From contig NZ_JASHIM010000005.1 of the NCBI RefSeq assembly GCF_030733685.1, forward strand, positions 143,486-207,485: DNA of 64,000 nucleotides, read 5' to 3'. Every line of letters starts with the position of its first letter. The first letter of the stretch is position 1. The translations under genes were made by a program, and so were the position numbers. This DNA comes from Roseovarius sp. MMSF_3281 (GTDB lineage: Bacteria > Pseudomonadota > Alphaproteobacteria > Rhodobacterales > Rhodobacteraceae). Shown here piece after piece: positions 47,294 through 57,700 of the stretch. The notes beneath the pieces were generated by a model. It was given only the letters and a program-made list of their open reading frames with translations, had not been told where the DNA came from and searched no databases.

Positions 47294-48847
47294 ATGAATC
47301 TTGCCAATTGGCTTCACCAGTCAGGGCTAACGCGCCCCGACGCACCGGCCCTGTATTTCGGGCACAAGCTGCATGCGCGATATTCGCAGTTCGCACACCG
47401 AAGCTGTGCCATCGGTCGGCATCTGATGGAACAATACGGCATCAAGCCCGGTGACCGCGTCGCCCTTTTTGCCAGGAACTGTCCAGAATACCTAGAGGTT
47501 CTCTATGGGGTGCTTTGGGTCGGTGCGATTATCGTGCCGGTCAACAACAAATTGCATCCGCGCGAGGCCGCGTGGATCGTCGAGAACGCTCAGGCCGATG
47601 TCGTCATTACCGAAACGGGCGATCTCTATTCCAACACCGACGATCTGAAGCACCCCGCGCAAGAACTGGGGCTGCATTCGGAGGAGTTGTCCGAAGTTGC
47701 ACGCCACGGTTCGGCCGGCAGCTATTTCCCTCCGGTTGAAACACGCGGGGATCAAACCGCTTGGCTTTTCTACACATCCGGAACGACGGGACGGCCCAAA
47801 GGGGTCATGACCACGCATGACAACTTGCGGATGATGGCTACCTGCTATGCGTTGGATGTCGATACCGTCACGCCGCAAGATATTGCACTTTATGCTGCAC
47901 CGATGTCGCATGGGGCCGGGTTGTATAACTTTCAATTCGTCCGCGCGGGCGCGGCGCATGTCATTCCCCCATCCCGTGGATTCGACCCCGCCGAGATCGA
48001 GAACCTGGGCCGGAGCCTTGGCAATCTGGTTTTCTTTGCCGCACCGACCATGATCAAACGCCTTCTCGTTCACGCCGAGGCCACAGGGTGGCGTGGCGAT
48101 GGGATCAAATCGGTAACCTATGGCGGCGGGCCGATGTATCTGGCCGACATAAACCATGCGCTGGATGTGTTCGGACCGAAATTCATACAAATCTACGGGC
48201 AGGGCGAAAGCCCGATGACCATCACGGCAATGCCCCGTGATATCGTGGCCGATACAACCCATCCGCGCGCCGATGCCCGCCGGGCATCCGTAGGCTTTGC
48301 GCAATCTTGCGTCGAGGTTCGTATCGTCGATGCCGACATGAATGAAGTCGCACCCGGTCAGGTGGGCGAAATCGTCGTGCGTGGCGATACCGTGATGACC
48401 GGTTACTGGCGCAACCCCAAAGCGACGATCGAAACGATCGTGGACGGCTGGCTGCGTACCGGCGATCTGGGCGCGATGGATACGGATGGTTTCGTAACGC
48501 TTACCGACCGTTCCAAAGACGTGATCATCTCTGGTGGAACGAATATCTATCCGCGAGAGGTCGAGGAAGTGCTGCTTAATCACGAGGATATCTTCGAAAC
48601 GGCAGTGATCGGCGCCCCCCATCCCGAATGGGGAGAGGAGGTGATAGCCTTCGTCGTCGTTGGCAAGGAATGCCAGCTTGACAAAGACGCGTTGGACACC
48701 TGGTGCAAATCCCAGATCGCGTCGTTCAAGAAACCCCGGCGCTACATCTTCATGCCCGAGCTTCCCAAGAACAGCTACGGCAAGGTCTTGAAAACCAGCC
48801 TTCGCGAAAGGCTTTCGCTGATGGAGGACCACGGCGAAAGCGTTTGA
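47294..48847 (+). CDS. AMP-forming acyl-CoA synthetase / acid-CoA ligase
   Basis: A 517-residue ANL-superfamily ligase. The P-loop is WLFYTSGTTGRPKGVMTTH, followed by IYGQGESPMTITA, GWLRTGDLGAMDTDGFVTL and the hinge DRSKDVIISGGTNIYPREVE. The catalytic lysine lies in PKNSYGKVLKT near the C-terminus. It activates a carboxylic acid to its CoA thioester. With the thiolase before it and a TRAP importer after it, the likely scheme is import, activation and thiolytic cleavage of one organic acid. The acid is not identifiable. Confidence 0.88.
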   Translation: MNLANWLHQSGLTRPDAPALYFGHKLHARYSQFAHRSCAIGRHLMEQYGIKPGDRVALFARNCPEYLEVLYGVLWVGAIIVPVNNKLHPREAAWIVENAQADVVITETGDLYSNTDDLKHPAQELGLHSEELSEVARHGSAGSYFPPVETRGDQTAWLFYTSGTTGRPKGVMTTHDNLRMMATCYALDVDTVTPQDIALYAAPMSHGAGLYNFQFVRAGAAHVIPPSRGFDPAEIENLGRSLGNLVFFAAPTMIKRLLVHAEATGWRGDGIKSVTYGGGPMYLADINHALDVFGPKFIQIYGQGESPMTITAMPRDIVADTTHPRADARRASVGFAQSCVEVRIVDADMNEVAPGQVGEIVVRGDTVMTGYWRNPKATIETIVDGWLRTGDLGAMDTDGFVTLTDRSKDVIISGGTNIYPREVEEVLLNHEDIFETAVIGAPHPEWGEEVIAFVVVGKECQLDKDALDTWCKSQIASFKKPRRYIFMPELPKNSYGKVLKTSLRERLSLMEDHGESV

Positions 48848-48887
48848 AACCGCATCATTTTTCGACACGCTTGACAGGGAGGAACCA

Positions 48888-49973
48888 ATGAAGCGTAGAA
48901 CTTTCCTTAAAACCAGTGCAGCCGCCGCAGGCTCTGCTTTCGTGGCCAGCGCACCCAGCCTTGCGCTGGCGGCGACATCGTTCAAGTTCGACAGCTATGT
49001 GTCTGACAGTGCCGGGCCGTCCTGGATCGATCGCTACTATCTCGATGAAATGGAAAAGCGCACCAATGGCGAGGTGGAGATTCGGCGCTATTGGTCGGGG
49101 TCGCTCAACAAGGTGGGTGAACATCTGGCCGCGGCGCGCGATGGTACCTCGGAGGTGACACTGATTTCGCCCGGCTATTATCAGGCGGAGCTGCCGGTCA
49201 CGCGGGGGCTGGAATGGTATTTCCGCATGAACAATGCCGACGCGCTGCAAAAGGTTTGCCGCGACGTTTACGAACAGTTCGATCCGCTGCGGGCCGAATG
49301 GGAACAGCGTCACCGATCCAAGGTTCTGTATTGGACCAACTGGAACTATGCCCCCCTTGTCCTGCGGGAGCCGATCGAGTCTCTGGACGATCTGAAGGGC
49401 AAGCGCATTCGCGGTTACGGCGTTGCAACCGATGTGATCGAAGCCCTGGGTGGCACCGCCGTTCCTATGGCCGCCCCCGAGGTGTATCAGGCGCTCGAGC
49501 GTGGCATCCTGGATGGGGTTTACGGGTTCGATTTCGTGACCGCCGTGGCCTACAAGCTGCATGAGATCGCACCTAACTTCTACGATATCGGAGATGGTCC
49601 GCACGCACCGGCAGCCACCATCATGAACAAGCAGTTTTACGATGGTCTGCCAGATGACATCCGTAAGGTTTCGGATGAAATCGTGGCCGATATCTATGGC
49701 GGTGAATTCAGTCGCATCTACGAGGATGTGTTGGCCCGCTATGTCAAGACCGCCGAAGCCGAGGGTGTGACGCTTTCGACCATCTCGGATGCCGAAAAGC
49801 AAATGGCGCGGAACGAGGTTCAGCCCGCACAGGTTCAGAAATGGGTTGAGACCACTGCCAAAGAAGCCGGGATAGATGGAGAGGAGATGCAATCGCTGAT
49901 CGAAGCGGCCATCGCCAAACACGATCCCGAAGGCACGCTGCGCCGGCCCTACGAGATCAGCCAGGGGGTATAA
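48888..49973 (+). CDS. TRAP transporter substrate-binding protein (DctP family, Tat-type signal)
   Basis: A 361-residue binding protein. The N-terminus MKRRTFLKTSAAAAGSAFVA is a twin-arginine-like signal with cleavage near residue 29. The mature part starts TSFKFDSYVSDSAGPSWIDR and contains LDDLKGKRIRGYGVATDVIE, with the usual substrate arginine. The Tat signal suggests export in folded form. GGGAGGAA precedes the ATG. It supplies substrate to the following DctQ and DctM proteins, presumably the acid used by the upstream CoA ligase. Confidence 0.87.
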   Translation: MKRRTFLKTSAAAAGSAFVASAPSLALAATSFKFDSYVSDSAGPSWIDRYYLDEMEKRTNGEVEIRRYWSGSLNKVGEHLAAARDGTSEVTLISPGYYQAELPVTRGLEWYFRMNNADALQKVCRDVYEQFDPLRAEWEQRHRSKVLYWTNWNYAPLVLREPIESLDDLKGKRIRGYGVATDVIEALGGTAVPMAAPEVYQALERGILDGVYGFDFVTAVAYKLHEIAPNFYDIGDGPHAPAATIMNKQFYDGLPDDIRKVSDEIVADIYGGEFSRIYEDVLARYVKTAEAEGVTLSTISDAEKQMARNEVQPAQVQKWVETTAKEAGIDGEEMQSLIEAAIAKHDPEGTLRRPYEISQGV

Positions 49974-50031
49974 GGCCCCCGGCCCATTTCGCCGGAGAAG
50001 CAATGCGACCGCACTACGAAAGGACAAGACG

Positions 50032-50526
50032 ATGATAAACGTGGCCAACAAGGCGCTGAACGTGGTGTCCAATCTGTTCGGTGCGGTCGCAATGGCCTTT
50101 CTGGCATTTCTGATGTTTGGCATTACGCTGGATGTCGCTGCGCGGGCCATTATGGGACAGTCGATCTCGGGCGTGTTCGAGATGTCCGAACTTAGCCTCG
50201 TGATGCTGGTCTTCTTCGGAGCGATGTGGGCACAGCGCGATGATTCACATATCCGCGTCACCCTGTTGTCTGACCGTCTGCACGGCGGTGGAGGCCGTTT
50301 TGCCAACGCCATGGCTTGGGGGGGTGGGGCACTGGCCTTGCTGATGTTCGCATGGCCCGCGACCCAAGAGGCGATCTACTCTATCTCGATTTGGGAATTC
50401 CGCTGGGGCTATGTGCAGATGCCGATCTGGTGGACCAAAGCGGGCGTTGCCATAGGCCTCTGGCTGGCAGCGCTGCAAATGGCGATTCACGCATTGCTCT
50501 GCCTGACGGTCGCCGAACCCCGGTAA
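50032..50526 (+). CDS. TRAP transporter small permease (DctQ family)
   Basis: A 164-residue membrane protein with four predicted helices. ALNVVSNLFGAVAMAFLAFL forms helix 1, the MSELSLVMLVFFGAMWAQRD segment followed by DSHIRVTLLSDRL is the conserved region, and the last helices span about 92-155. GAAAGGAC precedes the ATG. It connects the binding protein at 48888 with the DctM at 50574. Confidence 0.86.
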   Translation: MINVANKALNVVSNLFGAVAMAFLAFLMFGITLDVAARAIMGQSISGVFEMSELSLVMLVFFGAMWAQRDDSHIRVTLLSDRLHGGGGRFANAMAWGGGALALLMFAWPATQEAIYSISIWEFRWGYVQMPIWWTKAGVAIGLWLAALQMAIHALLCLTVAEPR

Positions 50527-50573
50527 AGCCTGACGTTTGGCCGCTTAGTTTCAATCATCGAAGGATCCCGCAG

Positions 50574-51893
50574 ATGGACCCCATGCTTGCACCCTATGTC
50601 GCTGTTGCACTGATCTTCATCCTGATGGGGGGAGGCGTGCCGGTCTTTGCCGCGCTTGCGCTGTCGGGGGCGGCAGGGATCGTGCTGGTCGAGGATTTCG
50701 GCTTTTTGATGACACGGTTGAAATCACTACCCTATTCAACAACAGCTGTTTACACGCTGGTGATCATCCCTCTGTTCTTGCTGATGGGGGCGTTTGCCCA
50801 TCATGCTCAGGTTGGCAAACGCCTGTTCAGCGTTGCCAGCAAATGGGTCGGTCATTTGCCTGGCGGCCTTGCCATGGCATCCATTTTGACCAGTGCGGGG
50901 TTTGCCGCAACGTCAGGGTCGTCAGTGGCGACCGCGGCGACCGTCGGCACCGTGGCGATGCCGGAAATGAAAAAGGCAGGGTATGAACCATCCCTGTCAG
51001 CGGGCGCAGTGGCCGCAGGGGGGGTCTTGGGCGTGCTGATCCCTCCAAGCGTGCTGTTGATATTTTATGCGGCACTTACGGAAACCTCGGCGGGTAAGAT
51101 GCTGATCGCCGGATTTGTGCCGGGTCTTCTCACCACCTTGATGTTCATGGCCGGTATCTACCTGATCGCGCGAAACGGAGCGTCACGCAGTGCCGTCACA
51201 CAAAAAGCAGGCTGGAATGAAACCATGCGCGAAACAACACGCGCCTGGCAGGTGCTTGTTCTGTTCATCGTGGTGATGGGGGGCATCTACATGGGGCTCG
51301 TCACCCCGACCGAGGCTGGGGCATTGGGTGCATTTGCCGCCTTTCTGATGCTGGTGGCGTATTGCTTGCGACATTCTGCAGGATTGTGGGGCAAGCTGGT
51401 GGAGAGCTTTCGCTCGACCGGGAATACCACGGTGATGATCTTGTTCACCATGATAGGCGCGGCGGTGTTCAGCTATTTCCTGACATTGGTGCAGGTGCCC
51501 AACCAGTTGGCACAGCTTGTGGTCGAATCCGGGCTGCCGCCCTTGCTGGTCATGGCCCTGTTCCTGCTTGTATTCGTTCCTCTGGGAATGTTTCTTGATG
51601 CGTTTTCAATGATGGTTATCGCGATTCCCATCATGTTTCCGACCGTAAGATCGTTGGGGTTCGATCCGATCTGGTTTGGTATCCTGACGGTCAAGATGTG
51701 CGAAATCGGCCTGATCACACCGCCAGTGGGTCTGAACTGCTATGTCATCGCGGGGATAGACCGGTCTACTCCACTCCCGCAAATCTTTCGCGGTGCATTG
51801 TGGTTCGTATTGATGGAGGTTGTCACAATCGCCATCTTGTTCTTCTTTCCACAGATCATCCTGTGGCTACCCGCCTTGATGAGTGTCAATTGA
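50574..51893 (+). CDS. TRAP transporter large permease (DctM family)
   Basis: A 439-residue membrane protein with about 12 hydrophobic segments. Motifs are SGSSVATAATVGTVAMPEMK, GVLGVLIPPSVLLIFYAALT, LVTPTEAGALGAFAAF, and EIGLITPPVGLNCYVIAGID. The frame is open well upstream, but the ATG at 50574 starts a clean first helix (YVAVALIFILMGGGVPVF). It is the ion-coupled transport subunit and closes the thiolase/ligase/TRAP operon. Confidence 0.88.
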   Translation: MDPMLAPYVAVALIFILMGGGVPVFAALALSGAAGIVLVEDFGFLMTRLKSLPYSTTAVYTLVIIPLFLLMGAFAHHAQVGKRLFSVASKWVGHLPGGLAMASILTSAGFAATSGSSVATAATVGTVAMPEMKKAGYEPSLSAGAVAAGGVLGVLIPPSVLLIFYAALTETSAGKMLIAGFVPGLLTTLMFMAGIYLIARNGASRSAVTQKAGWNETMRETTRAWQVLVLFIVVMGGIYMGLVTPTEAGALGAFAAFLMLVAYCLRHSAGLWGKLVESFRSTGNTTVMILFTMIGAAVFSYFLTLVQVPNQLAQLVVESGLPPLLVMALFLLVFVPLGMFLDAFSMMVIAIPIMFPTVRSLGFDPIWFGILTVKMCEIGLITPPVGLNCYVIAGIDRSTPLPQIFRGALWFVLMEVVTIAILFFFPQIILWLPALMSVN

Positions 51894-51930
51894 CGACTCG
51901 TTGCGCAGGCCGGTCGAACCGAGGTTCATT

Positions 51931-52505
51931 CTGGTTGTTGTCACCCTAACTCGCCCAGTCTGCAAGATTGAGTGCCGATAGGACGTCAAGCGACGTTTGC
52001 CGCGGATTTCCACGTCTCGAAAGCTTCGAGCCGAAGGGAGCGTATGGTAAGAGCGGAACGACGGCGGGCCGGGACGGAGAAGGAATTTCGGGTTGCAGAT
52101 TGCATCGAGACGAAGCGTTGTAAGCGACCCGGCGATCGGAAACCCTGCATTACCCGCTCTCTTTTTCGAAAAGGGAGGTGGCTGTTTTCGGCGCGGTTAT
52201 TGAGCCTCTTGTGGGACCAATGATCAAGGCCAGGCGCAACTTCGCGTTTCGCAGCCCCGTAGGAGCGCAGCTTGTCCATAATGATCCTTTTGGGCACGAA
52301 GCCCCAACGCTGCATCAGCTTGATCAACAGTTCCTCGACCTCGCGCAGTCTCAAGTTGAACCGGGCGTAGAGCCAGACAACATGAGCGATAATCTGAGGC
52401 GGAAACCGGTGGCGTTTGTAGCTGGTTTTCACCGTCTGCATCGACACCGCCTAAGACCAGGTCGATGAACCAGAAACCTCAGCCCTGTTGATGTGACAAC
52501 ACCTT
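51931..52505 (-). mobile_element. Internally deleted IS6-family element with residual terminal repeats
   Basis: The transposase remnant (51986-52447) is bracketed by related ends. GGTTGTTGTCACCC lies near 51932-51945, and, on the opposite strand, GGTGTTGTCACATC near 52490-52503; they share GTTGTCAC in inverted orientation. That gives an element of about 575 bp, shorter than a full IS6 copy. No 8-bp target duplication is evident at the borders I chose. It may be mobilisable in trans if an intact relative exists elsewhere. Confidence 0.6.
51986..52447 (-). pseudogene. IS6-family transposase with in-frame internal deletion
   Basis: A 153-residue uninterrupted frame. The N-terminus SYKRHRFPPQIIAHVVWLYA, then RFNLRLREVEELL, joins directly to IKLMQRWGFVPKRIIMDKLR. 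The C-terminal half is well kept, with the second aspartate (MDKLRSYGAAKRE) and the glutamate (NNRAENSHLPFRKRERVM). A normal IS6 transposase is about 235 residues, so roughly 80 are missing, including the first catalytic aspartate (WHxDEV) and part of the DNA-binding region. It should be catalytically dead although the frame is open. Confidence 0.82.
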
Positions 52506-52572
52506 TCAGACATCTAACCGCCCAAGCATAACCGGGTTCGGATGTGTCGAACCAAATGTGCAGCCACCATTG

Positions 52573-52690
52573 CTAAAGCGTTTCGCGAAAAACCTGAATC
52601 ACAGATTTTCGCGAAACGCAGTGCTCCGCTCAATCGTTGCACGCGTTCCGCCTTTCGCTGATGCCTCAGGTTAAAGGCGGAACGCTTTAG
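52573..52690. repeat. Nested palindromic intergenic repeat (MITE- or REP-like)
   Basis: The unit is bounded by CTAAAGCGTT (52573-52582) and its exact inverse AACGCTTTAG (52681-52690). Inside are two hairpins: GCGTTTCGCGAAAA (52578-52591) with TTTTCGCGAAACGC (52606-52619), and GCGTTCCGCCTTT (52643-52655) with AAAGGCGGAACGC (52673-52685). A nested design of this precision is not accidental. It lies upstream of the TonB receptor gene and next to the deleted IS6 element. Confidence 0.8.
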
Positions 52691-52811
52691 GAAGTATTTT
52701 CGACAGGGGTGGGCAAACCTGTTTGCGAATCAATATGTAATAACATAACAAAGCCGTTGAGATGTCTTATGGCAAAAAATCAATAACTTACACGAAGGGC
52801 GGCATGACACC

Positions 52812-54758
52812 ATGGTTACTTATTCTTCTCTGGCATCGCTTTTCCTGACGTCTGCGATAGTGGTGGTCCCTGCGGGCCTTGCCCATGCGCAGGACGAAAT
52901 CCCTTATACGCTTGATCCGATCATCCTCAGTGTCACCGGCTCTCCGCAATCGCTGCGCGAAGCGCCCGGGAGCGTCAGCGTTGTGTCGGGGGAAGACCTG
53001 CGCAACCGGCCTGTTACCGACCTCGCCGATGCAGTGGAAGGTGAGCCAGGTGTGCAAGTAACGGGGGTCGGCCTAGGCCGTCAGGGAATCTCGATCCGGG
53101 GAATGTTACCGGAACAGACGCTGATCCTTGTGGACGGACAGCGGATTACCAACTCGGCATCCGCCGTGGCGCACTCGGATTACGAACTGGGTTGGGTGCC
53201 GCCGGAAGCCATCGAGCGTATCGAGATCGTGCGTGGCCCGATGTCGTCGCTGTACGGCTCGGACGCCCTTGGTGGCGTAGCCAATATCGTGACCCGGGCG
53301 CCAGCGGAAGAATGGAGGGGTAGCCTGTCTGCCCTTGGGGCTTTCAGCCCGGGTGAGGCCGGCGGGGACAGTCGCAGTTTCAGCGCCTATGCAAGCGGTC
53401 CGGTTCTTCCGGGTGTCCTTGGCCTGAGCCTGTGGGTGCAAGACCGCCAGCAGGATGCGTTGGCCTCGAATTTCACGCCCGGTGCTACCGAGGCAAACGA
53501 TGTGGAAAGCCAGATGGCGGGGGGCACCCTGACTTGGACGCCGGATGATCGGCAGACCGTGCGGTTTTCCTTTGGTGCCGGTGAAGACCGTCGCTGGATG
53601 GATGTTGCGAATGCCCGTGCGCCGGGCGCCTACCGTTCGACCGACAGGATTCGCCGCAATCGCCTGTCCTTGTCGCATGAAGGGGACTGGGATTGGGGAA
53701 GCACTTCGGTCAATCTTTACCGGACGGAGCTTGACCGGAGAAACTGGCGTAGTGACGGTGTCGCGCCGTCAGGCCCGCACAATCTCATTGATACGGTTTT
53801 GACCGGGCGTACGCGGTTTTCGGTCGGTGCGGCGCATCATCTGACGATGGGGGCAGAGCTGCGCGAGGAAGAACTTGAAGACCCGACAGTGAACGCGGCG
53901 GGGCAGGATTCGAAGTTGCATTTCGCGACGTATCTGCAAGATGAGATTACCCTTGGCGAGGGGTGGTCGATGATCCTTGATGCGCGCGCCGACCATCACG
54001 AAGATTTCGGCTGGCATGTGAGCCCGCGCGCACATCTGCGCTATGAAGCAAGCGATGCCCTGAGCCTGCGAGTGGGGGTCGGGACCGGCTTCAAGGCCCC
54101 GACGATGAAACAGCTTTCTCCGGGGTACGCGGCCATCGCAGGGGGCGGGCGGTTTACAATTGTCGGCAATCCTAACCTGAAACCGGAAGAAAACGTATCC
54201 TTCGAAGCGGGGCTTTCCTATCGCAGGGATGACTGGGGTGTGGATGCTGCCATATTTCACAACGAGGTGGAAAACCTGATCCAGGCGGTTTGTGTGACCA
54301 ATTGCACGGGGGCACCGGGTGCCACATGGAGCTATCTGAATGTCGATAAGGCCCGGCTGCAAGGTTTGGAAATCGCCGGTGACACGCGCATCAGCGATAC
54401 TGTTTCGGTCAATGCCAACTATACCTATCTCGATGCCATCGACCGCACGACCGGAGCGAAACTGACGGGCCGGTCCGAACACATGGCCGGAGTGGGAATC
54501 GACTGGCAATTCACATCGAACACGAGCGCCAGCCTGGATGTCCACTACGTGGGGGCACAGCCCACCAGTTCGGGGTCAGGGCGCCAACCGGCCTACACGA
54601 TGGTTTCGGTCGGTGGGCAACATCAGTTCGGCAACGGTGTGACGGCGTTGTTCGGGGTCGAGAACCTGACCGATAAGCGCCTGGCCAACGACAACACCGA
54701 TTATGCTTTTGCCGATCCCGGCCGACGCGCTTATTTCGGCATTCGCAAGGCTTTTTGA
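52812..54758 (+). CDS. TonB-dependent outer-membrane receptor (haem/cobalamin type, HmuR/BtuB-like)
   Basis: A 648-residue receptor with a signal peptide (cleavage after GLAHA, about residue 26). The plug domain reads GVGLGRQGISIRGMLPEQTL, then RIEIVRGPMSSLYGSDALGG and VANIVTRAP. The barrel contains GVGTGFKAPTMKQLSPGY and NPNLKPEENVSFEAGL, and it ends with the aromatic-terminated YFGIRKAF. It imports a scarce ligand at the expense of proton motive force. The downstream CobN-like chelatase suggests the ligand is a metal tetrapyrrole, haem more likely than cobalamin by analogy with hmu operons. No Fur or Irr box was obvious in 52691-52811. Confidence 0.88.
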   Translation: MVTYSSLASLFLTSAIVVVPAGLAHAQDEIPYTLDPIILSVTGSPQSLREAPGSVSVVSGEDLRNRPVTDLADAVEGEPGVQVTGVGLGRQGISIRGMLPEQTLILVDGQRITNSASAVAHSDYELGWVPPEAIERIEIVRGPMSSLYGSDALGGVANIVTRAPAEEWRGSLSALGAFSPGEAGGDSRSFSAYASGPVLPGVLGLSLWVQDRQQDALASNFTPGATEANDVESQMAGGTLTWTPDDRQTVRFSFGAGEDRRWMDVANARAPGAYRSTDRIRRNRLSLSHEGDWDWGSTSVNLYRTELDRRNWRSDGVAPSGPHNLIDTVLTGRTRFSVGAAHHLTMGAELREEELEDPTVNAAGQDSKLHFATYLQDEITLGEGWSMILDARADHHEDFGWHVSPRAHLRYEASDALSLRVGVGTGFKAPTMKQLSPGYAAIAGGGRFTIVGNPNLKPEENVSFEAGLSYRRDDWGVDAAIFHNEVENLIQAVCVTNCTGAPGATWSYLNVDKARLQGLEIAGDTRISDTVSVNANYTYLDAIDRTTGAKLTGRSEHMAGVGIDWQFTSNTSASLDVHYVGAQPTSSGSGRQPAYTMVSVGGQHQFGNGVTALFGVENLTDKRLANDNTDYAFADPGRRAYFGIRKAF

Positions 54759-54761
54759 TCC

Positions 54762-57700
54762 ATGCTTAAACTGGTGTTCCAGGCCCTTGTCGTGCTGGCC
54801 CTGACCGCACGCACGGTGATGGCCGATCAGCCCGACGATGCGCGCCCCGTCGTTCATGTGGTCTCGAACGATTTCGTTCTGGCTGGAAAGTTGCGTGCGC
54901 TTGGCGCGGTTGCCGAAGAGGTCGGGGTGCAGCTGCGGCATGTTCTGATCTCGACACCTGGAGCACAGGAGTGGTGGGCGGGCGCGGATCTTGTCGTTCT
55001 GGATGTGCCTCGCCCCTCGGACCGGGGGGAGGTCGAGACATTCCTTGAAGAGCATCCCGCACCCGAGGGAGTGAAAGTGCCGCGTATCACCATTGGTGGC
55101 GGCCCGCCTGCAGGTACCGGGCTTGCCCGGCCGGATGCGATGAAACTTGCCGGGTATTACGGTTTCGGCGGGAGGGATAACCTGCGGGCCTTCTTTCGTG
55201 CCGTTCTGGCATGGCACGGCGGTAAGGCGCTGACGGACATGGCCGCGCCCGCGCGCAGACCGGCGGCCGGTGTTTATCATCCGGCAGCGGAGCGCAGTTT
55301 TGCCGATGTCGATACCTATCTTGATTGGGGGCAGAAGCATGGCCGGTGGCCGGAGGCCAAGGGACGGGTGATTTTCGTCTTCGACCAGGGCAGTATCGCG
55401 GGGTTGCAGACACAGGTGATCGACGGGCTGATCTCCCGAAGCGAGGCGGCAGGATTGATCCCGCTGGCGGTCTGGATAGACTCGGCCGATGAGCGGGCAC
55501 TGTCGCGTTTCGCCGAACCGGCGCAGGCCGACGCTATCGTCAACATGACTCATATGCTGAACGGTCCGGCGCGCAGTGCCGAGTTTGAGGCACTTGATAT
55601 GCCCGCGATCCAAACACTGTCCTACCGCGAGGGGAACTTGGCGGAGTGGATGGAAGCAGACACGGGTATTCCGGCCCGCCTGAGCGCGCCGTTCTTGGCC
55701 GTGCCCGAGGCATGGGGCATGAGCGACCCGATCGTTCTGAGTACGGTGGAGAACGAGACACGACAGATCATACCGGCGCAGGCGGACCTGTTGATCGAAA
55801 AGCTGGTGCAACTTGTCGCTCTGCGCCACACGCCAGCCGGGGAAAAGCGGCTGGCGATGATGTTCTGGAACTATCCCGCGGGCGAGAAAAACCTGTCTGC
55901 CTCCAACCTGAACGTGCCGCGAAGTATCGAGCGCATGACAACCGCGCTTGGGGCTGCGGGATACGATGTGCCGGTCCTTGATGAAGCGGGAATGATTGAG
56001 GCGGGGCAGGCGATGCTGGCGGGTATCTACCGCTCCAAGCCGCTTGAGACCCTGCTGGCCCGTGATCTGGCTGTCGCGCTGCCGGTATCGGAATTCGAGG
56101 CATGGGTCGCAACCCTGCCGGGCGACAAGCGCCATGCCATCGGGCACCTGGGCGCGCCCGGTGATCATTGGGCTGTGCGGGATGTCGATGGGCAGCCAAG
56201 CTTTGTCATACCGCGCCTGCGGCTTGGCAACATGGTCATCCTGCCGCAGATGCCGCGTGGGGCCGAACCGGGGGCGCATTTGCACGATATGACCGCTCCT
56301 CCGGATCCGCTTTACATGGCGGCTTATCTTTATCTTCGGGAAAGTTTCGGGGCGGATGCGCTGATCCATCTTGGCACGCATGGCACACAGGAGTGGCTGC
56401 CGGGCAAGGATCGCGGGCTTGCGGCCTCGGATGACCCATTCCTGATGCTGGGGGGCATGCCGGTTTTCTATCCTTACATCCAGGACAACGTGAGCGAGGC
56501 GTTGCAGGCGCGCCGCCGGGGCAGGGCGGTGACGGTCAGCCATCAGACGCCGCCATTCGGGCCGTCGGGGCTTTATGATGAGTTGCGCGACCTGCATGAG
56601 ATGCTGCACGATTACATGCAACTTGAGCCGGGCGCCGTGCGGCAGACGACCGGGCGGGACATCGTCACGGCGGCGGTTGCCGCGGATATCGACAAGGATC
56701 TTGGAGTGTCCGAGGCGGATCTACGCGCCGATCTGGCCGCGCATCTGCCGGCGTTGCACGATCTTTTGCATGAACTGTCCCGGCAGGTCATTCCTCTTGG
56801 GCTTCACGTATTCGGTGAACCGGCAGCCCCCGAGGACCGCCTTAGCACAGTCCTGCAACAACTTGGCCCGGGGTTCGCCGAGGCGGCGGGGGATGACCCG
56901 GACGAGATGTTGACAGAAGACAACGAAAGCCTCAGGCAATCGCGCAGCTTTGACTTGTTGCGGCGGCATGTTCTGGAGGCCGAGCCGCTTGATGGACTGT
57001 CCGATGAGTTGCGTGTGCGGCTTGAACGCGCGCGGAAACTTGACGCCGGGCTAGCCGCCCCTGGTGAGATGGAGGCCTTGTTGAACGGTCTTGCCGGGGG
57101 CTTTGTGCGCCCGGGCACCGGGGGCGATCCAGTGCGCACTCCGGATACGGCCTCGGGGCGGAACCTGCATGGTTTCGAGCCGGACCGCCTGCCCTCACGG
57201 GCGGCTTTCGAGGCAGGCAAGGTGGCTTTCGACAGCCTCGCCGCCGAACTGCGAAATGAAAATGACGGTGTCTGGCCGGAAAAGATTGCCTTCAGCCTCT
57301 GGGCCTCGGAAGCAATCCGGCACCAGGGTATTACCGAGGCACAGGTTCTGCATGCCCTAGGGTTGCGTCCGGTTTGGCGCGACGATGGGCGCGTGCTGCG
57401 CCTTGAGATCGTGCCGGATGACGAAATGGACCATCCGCGCATCGACGTGGTGGTGCAGGTCACCAGCGTCTACCGTGACCAGTTCGACGGTTTCATGCGG
57501 CTGCTGGCCGACGGGATCGACAGGCTGGCAGCCCGGGATACCTCCGACAACATCGTTGCCCGTAACAGCGCCCGCATCTCCGATCTGCTGGAGGCGAGCG
57601 GGGTCTCGGCTCAAGACGCCCGCGCGCAGGCGTCCCTGCGGATTTTCGGGAACGCCCCGGGACGCTACGGCAGCGGTCTGGCGGACCGGACTGTCGCCTC

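Noticed and set aside
54576..56621. A 681-codon open frame antisense to the CobN-like gene
   Set aside because: Low-complexity, arginine-rich sequence without motifs; the sense strand has unmistakable CobN motifs.
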